The notes under the pieces: generated by a model
Told to the model about the DNA's origin: nothing
The model's database searches: none
What the model saw: the letters and a program-made list of their open reading frames with translations, nothing else
NCBI GenBank assembly: GCA_025350505.1
Contig: JANXXS010000410.1
Location: forward strand, 26,175-90,174
Source of the DNA: Burkholderiales bacterium
Lineage (GTDB): Bacteria; Pseudomonadota; Gammaproteobacteria; Burkholderiales; Burkholderiaceae_C
Direction: 5' to 3'
DNA length: 64,000 nt
Program-made: the position numbers and the translations under genes
In this document: piece after piece, positions 58,633-64,000 of the stretch
Position numbering within the stretch: the first letter of the stretch is position 1
Layout: every line of letters starts with the position of its first letter

Positions 58633-59826
58633 TCAGCGCTTCAGGATGACCAGTCCCTTGAGGTATTCGCCTTCGGGAAAGGTCACCGTCATCGGATGGT
58701 CCGGTGCGGCGCCGAGGCGCGCGTAGAACAGGCCGTCGACACCGGCGTCGAGGCCGGCGCCGGCCACGATCTTGTGGAACAGGTCGGCCGAGATGCCGCC
58801 CGAGCAGGAGAAGGTGAACAGCGCGCCGCCGCGGCGAAGCAGCATGAAGGCGAGGCGGTTGATGTCCTTGTAGGCACGCGCCGCGCGCTCCGCATGGGCG
58901 GCGCTCGGCGCCAGCTTGGGCGGGTCGAGCACGATCGCGTCGAAGCTGCGCTTTTCCTCGAGCATGGCGCGCAAGGTTCGGTTGACGTCGGCGTCAAGTA
59001 CCTCGTGGCGTGATGCATCGAAGCCGTTCAAGGCGACGTTGGCGACGGCCTGCTCGAGGGCCGGGCCCGAGGAGTCGACGCCGACCACCTGCGCCGCGCC
59101 GCCGGCGAGCGCGGCGACGCTGAAGCCGCCGGTGTAGCAATAGCAGTTGAGCACGCGCTCGAAGCCGAAGTGGCGCACCGTCTCGGCGAAGAGCTTTCGG
59201 TTGTCGCGCTGGTCGAGATAGAAACCGGTCTTGTGGCCGCTGGCGACATCGAGGCCGAGCCGCCACTCGTGCTCGCGGATCGTGATACGCGTGGCCACTT
59301 CGCCGTCGCCATGACCGCGCAGCCAGCCGCTCGCAGCGGCCAGGCCCTCGCGCTGGCGCGCCGAGGTGTCGCTGCGTTCGTAGAGTCGCGCGGCACCGGT
59401 CGCTTTCGTCAGTGCATCGCCGATCGTCGCCTTCCAGCGCTCGGTGCCGGCCGAGAGGAACTGCGCCGACAACGTGTCGCCGTAGCGATCGACGATCAGG
59501 CCGGGCAGGCCGTCGGACTCGCCATGAACGAGGCGCAGGCCGTCGCTCGCGATCGGCAAGCGGGCGCGCGTCGCCACTGACGCGGCGATGCGCTTCGCGA
59601 AGAACGCCGCGTCGATGCGTTCGGCTTCGTCGAAGCTCCATGCACGCAGCCGAATCATCGACTCCGGGCTGTACGCAGCCCAGGCCAGGAACTTGCCGTC
59701 GCTGCCTTCGACCCGCACCGTCTCGCCCGAGTCGGCCTTGCCGCCGGCGACGCTGCCTTCGAAGACCCACGGGTGGCGGCGCAGCAGCGAGCGCTCCTTG
59801 CCCGGACGAAGCCGGATGGTCTTCAT
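58633..59826 (-). CDS. Class I SAM-dependent rRNA methyltransferase (RlmI-like)
   Basis: MKTIRLRPGKERSLLRRHPWVFEGSVAGGKADSGETVRVEGSDGKFLAWAAYSPESMIRLR; VLNCYCYTGGFSVAALAGG; IVLDPPKLA. Confidence 0.92.
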   Translation of the reverse strand: MKTIRLRPGKERSLLRRHPWVFEGSVAGGKADSGETVRVEGSDGKFLAWAAYSPESMIRLRAWSFDEAERIDAAFFAKRIAASVATRARLPIASDGLRLVHGESDGLPGLIVDRYGDTLSAQFLSAGTERWKATIGDALTKATGAARLYERSDTSARQREGLAAASGWLRGHGDGEVATRITIREHEWRLGLDVASGHKTGFYLDQRDNRKLFAETVRHFGFERVLNCYCYTGGFSVAALAGGAAQVVGVDSSGPALEQAVANVALNGFDASRHEVLDADVNRTLRAMLEEKRSFDAIVLDPPKLAPSAAHAERAARAYKDINRLAFMLLRRGGALFTFSCSGGISADLFHKIVAGAGLDAGVDGLFYARLGAAPDHPMTVTFPEGEYLKGLVILKR

Positions 59827-59833
59827 GCGAGAC

Positions 59834-59898
59834 GATCCTTCGCTTCGCTCAGGATGACATCCCAAAGCACTGTTATCCTGATCGCCGCGAAGGATCTC
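59834..59898. repeat. Inverted-repeat element of the 'HPERSEGS' spurious-peptide type
   Basis: GATCCTTCGCTTCGCTCAGGATGACA ... TATCCTGATCGCCGCGAAGGATCTC, inverted copies; ORF track shows the peptides CHPERSEGSS and RRSFASLRMTS across it. Confidence 0.75.
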
Positions 59899-60856
59899 AC
59901 CCTTGGCCCGACGTGCGCTTCTTGGCACGCGGGTGCGCCGCGTCGTAGACCTTCGAGAGGTGGCCGAAGTCGAGCTTGGTATAGACCTGCGTCGTCGTGA
60001 TGTTGGCGTGGCCGAGCAGCTCCTGCACGGCGCGCAGGTCGCCGCTCGACTGCAGCACGTGCGAGGCGAACGAGTGCCGCAGCATGTGCGGATGGACGTG
60101 CGTCGGCACGCCGGCCGCGATCGCCTGCGCCTTCAGGCGCGTGCGCACCTGGCTCGCCGTGATGCGCGCGCCGCGCCGGCCGACCAGCAGCGCGCGCTCG
60201 CCGGGCCGCGCCAGCTCGCCGCGCACCGCGAGCCAGGCTTCGAGCGCGCGCAGCGCGGGCTTGCCGACCGGCACGCTGCGCCGCTTGCTGCCCTTGCCGA
60301 GCACGTGGGCGCTGGCATCGCCAGAGTCGATCCAGCCGGCAGCGTCGACGCTGGCCGCGGCGTCGAGGCCGACCAGCTCGCCGACGCGCAGGCCGCAGCC
60401 GTAGAGCAGCTCGGCGATGCAGACGTCGCGGGCGACGAGGACCGGGTCGCCGCCTTCGCCGCGATGCTCGACCAGCGCCACCGCATGGTCGACCGAGAGC
60501 GCCTTGGGCAACGGCTTGGCGGCACGCGGCGCGCGCACGCCGGCGACCGGATTGGCGGCGACGAAACCTTCGCCGCCGAGCCAGCGATAGAGGCCCCGCC
60601 ACGCCGAGAGCGCGATCGCGATGCTGCGCGGCGCGAGGCCCCGGCCATGCAGCTGCGCCGCCCAGCGGCGGATGTGCTGCGTCTCGACCGCCCGCAAGGG
60701 TATGGACGCGGCGAGGGCGAAGCGCTGCAGGCGGTCGAAGGCCTCGCCGTACATCGCCAGCGTGCGGCCGGCGAGCCGGCGCTCGACCTCGAGATGGCGA
60801 AGATGCGCGGCGATGTCGGGATCGCGCGTCGCTGCCGCGAGATCCCTTGCGGCCAT
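59897..60856 (-). CDS. xerC: Tyrosine recombinase XerC
   Basis: ELLYGCGLRVGELVGLD, HVHPHMLRHSFASHVLQSSGDLRAVQELLGHANITTTQVYTKLDFGHLSKVYDAAHPRA. Confidence 0.92.
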   Translation of the reverse strand: MAARDLAAATRDPDIAAHLRHLEVERRLAGRTLAMYGEAFDRLQRFALAASIPLRAVETQHIRRWAAQLHGRGLAPRSIAIALSAWRGLYRWLGGEGFVAANPVAGVRAPRAAKPLPKALSVDHAVALVEHRGEGGDPVLVARDVCIAELLYGCGLRVGELVGLDAAASVDAAGWIDSGDASAHVLGKGSKRRSVPVGKPALRALEAWLAVRGELARPGERALLVGRRGARITASQVRTRLKAQAIAAGVPTHVHPHMLRHSFASHVLQSSGDLRAVQELLGHANITTTQVYTKLDFGHLSKVYDAAHPRAKKRTSGQG

Positions 60857-61563
60857 CACGCCGCCGGCAACAGGCGGGTCAACGCCGCGCTCGCCACCTC
60901 GCCGATGCGGGCCAGGAACTCGGTGCCCATGTCGGCGGTGTAGCGGGTCGGATCGGGCGAGGCGAGCGCGAGCAGGCCGAAGGCGCCGGTGATGCTCTCG
61001 TGGCGCAGCGGGACCAGCGCAAGCGATAGCGCCTGCGCCGGCGTCTCGAGCCACTGCACCGCCTCGAAGCCGGTGTTCGCGCCGCAGTAGGGCGCGCCCA
61101 GGCTGCTCGCAAAACTCTTCACATCGTCGCTCACGACGCGCGCGAAGGCGAGCCCGGCAAAGGCCTCGGCGCCGCCCCAGACGCGGATCGCCGCTTGAGG
61201 AATGACGAACTGATGCGTCAGCTCGCGCACCAGCACGTCGGGCAGGTCGGCGGCGTTGGCCGTAAGCATCAGGGCACGCGTCCAGCGGTGCAGCTTGTCG
61301 GCGATGGCGACGTTGTCCTGGCCGTTGCGGATCATCTCCACGATCTGCCGCTCGAAGCCCTTGACCTTGTCGCGCAGCATTTCCATCTGCCGCTCCTGAA
61401 GCGAAACGGCGCGCTGCCCGTGCGGATTGGCGAGTTGCACCGAGCCGAGCAACTCGGCGTGACGTTCGAAGAAGCCCGGGCTCGACGCCAGGTAGTTGGC
61501 GATGTCGGCCTCGGTGATGCCCTGCACGCCTGTCGGCGGCCCGTTCGGGGTCGTGGTGGTCAC
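60856..61563 (-). CDS. DUF484 family protein
   Basis: ITEADIANYLASSPGFFERHAELLGSVQLANPHGQRAVSLQERQMEMLRDKVKGFERQIVEMIRNGQDN; adjacent to xerC and dapF as is common. Confidence 0.9.
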   Translation of the reverse strand: MTTTTPNGPPTGVQGITEADIANYLASSPGFFERHAELLGSVQLANPHGQRAVSLQERQMEMLRDKVKGFERQIVEMIRNGQDNVAIADKLHRWTRALMLTANAADLPDVLVRELTHQFVIPQAAIRVWGGAEAFAGLAFARVVSDDVKSFASSLGAPYCGANTGFEAVQWLETPAQALSLALVPLRHESITGAFGLLALASPDPTRYTADMGTEFLARIGEVASAALTRLLPAA

Positions 61564-61573
61564 AGCGTGCTTC

Positions 61574-62434
61574 TCATAGTTCGATCTCTCCTTCGAAAAC
61601 CGTTTCGGCCGGGCCGGTCATGAGCACCGGTGATATGCCGCCATGCCATTCGATGGCCAGCATGCCGCCGTGCGTCTCGACGTCGACCTTGGCGTCGAGC
61701 AGGCCGAGGCGGATGCCGACGGCGACCGCGGCGCAGGCGCCGGTGCCGCAGGCCAGCGTCTCGCCGGCGCCGCGCTCGAACACGCGCAACCGGATCGCCG
61801 TGCGCGACACGATCTGCATGAAGCCGGCGTTGACCCCCTGCGCGAAGCGCACGTGCTTCTCGATGCGCGGCCCCTGGCTGGCGACCGGCGCAGTGTCGAC
61901 GTCGGTGACGATCTGGACCGCGTGCGGATTGCCCATCGAGACGAGCGCCACATCGACCGTCTTGCCCTCGCCGAGCTCGAGCGGCCAGAGCGGCAGGCCC
62001 GCATCGGCGACGCGCGGCGCCAGCCACGTGATGTCGAAGGGCAGGTGCGCCGGATCGAAATCGGGCGCGCCCATGTCGACCGTGACGCGACCGTCGGGCG
62101 AAAGGCGCAGCTCGAGCCGGCGGTTCATCGTCTCGACGGCGAGCGTGGTCTTGTCGGTGAGGCCCTTGTCGCGCGCGTACCGTACGAAGCAGCGCGCGCC
62201 ATTGCCGCAGTGCTCGACCTCGTCGCCGCTGCCGCCGTTGAAGATGCGATAGCCGAAGTCGACGCCGACGTGGCGTGCCGGCTCGACGACGAGGATCTGG
62301 TCGGCGCCGACGCCGAAGCGACGATCGGCAAGCTTCTGCAGCTGCGCCTGGCTCAGCTCGAGCGGCGCCCGGGTCGCGTCGAGCACGACGAAGTCGTTGC
62401 CGGCGCCGTGCATCTTGGTGAAGCGAACCCGCAT
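61574..62434 (-). CDS. dapF: Diaminopimelate epimerase
   Basis: [61 protein letters not shown]. Confidence 0.96.
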   Translation of the reverse strand: MRVRFTKMHGAGNDFVVLDATRAPLELSQAQLQKLADRRFGVGADQILVVEPARHVGVDFGYRIFNGGSGDEVEHCGNGARCFVRYARDKGLTDKTTLAVETMNRRLELRLSPDGRVTVDMGAPDFDPAHLPFDITWLAPRVADAGLPLWPLELGEGKTVDVALVSMGNPHAVQIVTDVDTAPVASQGPRIEKHVRFAQGVNAGFMQIVSRTAIRLRVFERGAGETLACGTGACAAVAVGIRLGLLDAKVDVETHGGMLAIEWHGGISPVLMTGPAETVFEGEIEL

Positions 62435-62479
62435 CTCTCGATTATCGCGGTGGTATTGGTCAAGGTCTTGCGGCAAGGA

Positions 62480-63355
62480 TCAGTACAACGACGGCTCCCC
62501 CGGCGGCCGTGTCTTGAAGCGACGATGCACCCACAGGTACTGCGCCGGGTTGCGGCGAATCTCGGTCTCGATCCAGCGGTTCATGCGCGCGCTGTCGGCG
62601 ACCGGGTCGTCGCTCGGAAAGTCGGCCCAAGGCGCCTCGTAGCGGACGACATAGCCCCGGCCGCAGGGCAGGATCTCGGCAACCACCGGCTGCACGACCA
62701 TGTTCATCGCCTTGGCCAATCGCGACGGCGCGAGCAGCGTCACCGTGGGCACGCCGAAGAAGGGGACGAAGGCAGCGTCGCGCGTGCCGAAGTCCATGTC
62801 GGGCAGGTTGAAGAAGGCGTCGCCGCGGCGGATGGCGCGGAGCAGCGCCTTGCCGGCTTCATCGCGCGAGAAGATCTCGGCGTTGCCCAGGCGCAGCCGT
62901 CCGCGCCGCAGCGCCCGGTCCATCACCGGGTTGCTCTGCCGCTGGTAGATCGAGATGCCCTTGCGCTTCTGGAACAGCAGCACCGAGGCCCCGGCGACGT
63001 CGAGGGCCATGAAGTGCGGCGCCAGCCACATCACCGGCCGCTCGCTGCGCTCGGCGAGCGTGACGTCGCCCTCGACCCGGATCAGCCGGCGCAGTCTTGC
63101 CGGCGAGGCGTACCAGAGCACGCCGCGCTCGAGCAGGCTGCGCGCGAGCCACCGGAAATGCTCGCGCGCGAGACGTTCGCGGGCCTGGACGGAGAGTTCG
63201 GGAAAGCACAACTCGAGATTGCGTAACGCGACCCGACGCCGCGAGGCGACGACGTGCCAGCCGAGCCGCCCGAACGACGAGCCGATGGCCGCCTGCGCTC
63301 CGAGCGGCAGCCAGTGGAACGCCCACAGGAAGGCGAGCAGCAGCCTTGTCCCCAA
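62480..63355 (-). CDS. Lipid A biosynthesis (lauroyl) acyltransferase, LpxL/HtrB family
   Basis: VALRNLELCFPELSVQARERLAREHFRWLARSLLERGVLWY; VMWLAPHFMALDVAG; FFNLPDMDFGTRDAAFVPFFGVPTVTLLAPSRLA. Confidence 0.9.
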   Translation of the reverse strand: MGTRLLLAFLWAFHWLPLGAQAAIGSSFGRLGWHVVASRRRVALRNLELCFPELSVQARERLAREHFRWLARSLLERGVLWYASPARLRRLIRVEGDVTLAERSERPVMWLAPHFMALDVAGASVLLFQKRKGISIYQRQSNPVMDRALRRGRLRLGNAEIFSRDEAGKALLRAIRRGDAFFNLPDMDFGTRDAAFVPFFGVPTVTLLAPSRLAKAMNMVVQPVVAEILPCGRGYVVRYEAPWADFPSDDPVADSARMNRWIETEIRRNPAQYLWVHRRFKTRPPGEPSLY

Positions 63356-63381
63356 ACCATCTCCTCCTCTTCTCGACTTCC

Positions 63382-63526
63382 TATAATGCGGGGGTCGCCG
63401 AGTTACTGAACAACTTGCGGGGCGACGTTAAAGGAATTCCGCTAAAGCGTTCGCCGCTCCTCCAGGGGTCAGCAGGCCGGCAACGCGGGGTCTTTACTGC
63501 TGACGACCAAGCACTGGAGCCACAGC
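63382..63526 (+). promoter_or_regulatory. metK promoter -10 (TATAAT, 63382-63387) and structured 5' leader
   Basis: Perfect TATAAT; leader of about 130 nt with hairpin arms GTCGCC(63394)/GGCGAC(63421), GCGTT(63447)/AACGC(63482) and GTCAGCAG(63468)/CTGCTGAC(63497). Confidence 0.55.
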
Positions 63527-64000
63527 GTGTCGAACGACTTTCTCTTCACTTCCGAATCGGTCTCCGAAGGCCACCCCGACAAGGTCGCCGACCAGATCTC
63601 CGACGCCATCCTCGACGCGATCTTCGCCCAGGATCCGCGCTCGCGCGTCGCCGCCGAGACCTTGTGCAACACCGGCCTGGTCGTGCTCGCGGGCGAGATC
63701 ACGACCAACTCGCACGTCGACTACATCCAGACCGCGCGCAATACGCTCAAGCGCATCGGCTACGACAACACCGACTATGGCATCGACTACAAGGGCTGCG
63801 CCGTGCTCGTCGCCTACGACAAGCAGAGCAACGACATCGCGCAAGGCGTCGACCATGCCAGCGACGACCACCTGAACACCGGCGCCGGCGACCAGGGCCT
63901 GATGTTCGGCTACGCCTGCGACGAGACGCCCGACCTCATGCCGGCGCCGATCTACTACGCGCACCGGCTGGTCGAGCGCCAGGCCCAACTGAGGAAGGAC
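63527..64000 (+). CDS. metK: S-adenosylmethionine synthetase, partial at the window edge
   Basis: GTG start then [59 protein letters not shown]...[24 protein letters not shown]. Confidence 0.96.
   Translation, partial: MSNDFLFTSESVSEGHPDKVADQISDAILDAIFAQDPRSRVAAETLCNTGLVVLAGEITTNSHVDYIQTARNTLKRIGYDNTDYGIDYKGCAVLVAYDKQSNDIAQGVDHASDDHLNTGAGDQGLMFGYACDETPDLMPAPIYYAHRLVERQAQLRKD

Overview
This is a GC-rich chromosomal window that looks betaproteobacterial (Burkholderiales-like) from gene content and composition. Most of it is ordinary, densely packed housekeeping and metabolic genes: leucine degradation (methylcrotonyl-CoA carboxylase subunits, isovaleryl-CoA dehydrogenase), gloB, an old yellow enzyme, gluconokinase, ku/ligD, glmS, aroG-type DAHP synthase, xerC-DUF484-dapF-lpxL and metK. 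I found no tRNA, rRNA, CRISPR array or recognisable transposase. The most interesting parts are: (1) two inverted copies of a structured repeat between mccB and mccA, with conserved single-stranded cores but different stems that preserve pairing; (2) a compact module of an NrtR-like degenerate-Nudix regulator divergent from an SPFH/band-7 gene overlapping an NAD-kinase-like gene, with two tandem 19-bp palindromes placed on a good promoter; (3) an orphan cydA-like oxidase subunit with no cydB, in which the residue aligned with E. coli Glu107 is Val; (4) a single-polypeptide MmeI-like (type IIL) restriction-modification enzyme next to a frameshifted gene; (5) an ECF sigma/anti-sigma/Spy-like operon; (6) a near-consensus FliA-type promoter ahead of a long untranslated leader; (7) a P450 lacking the I-helix acid-alcohol pair; (8) a metK leader with overlapping alternative hairpins. 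Three apparent frameshifts and one in-frame stop in otherwise good coding frames need checking against reads. Coordinates and families come from reading the sequence and the ORF translations by eye; no database search was run.
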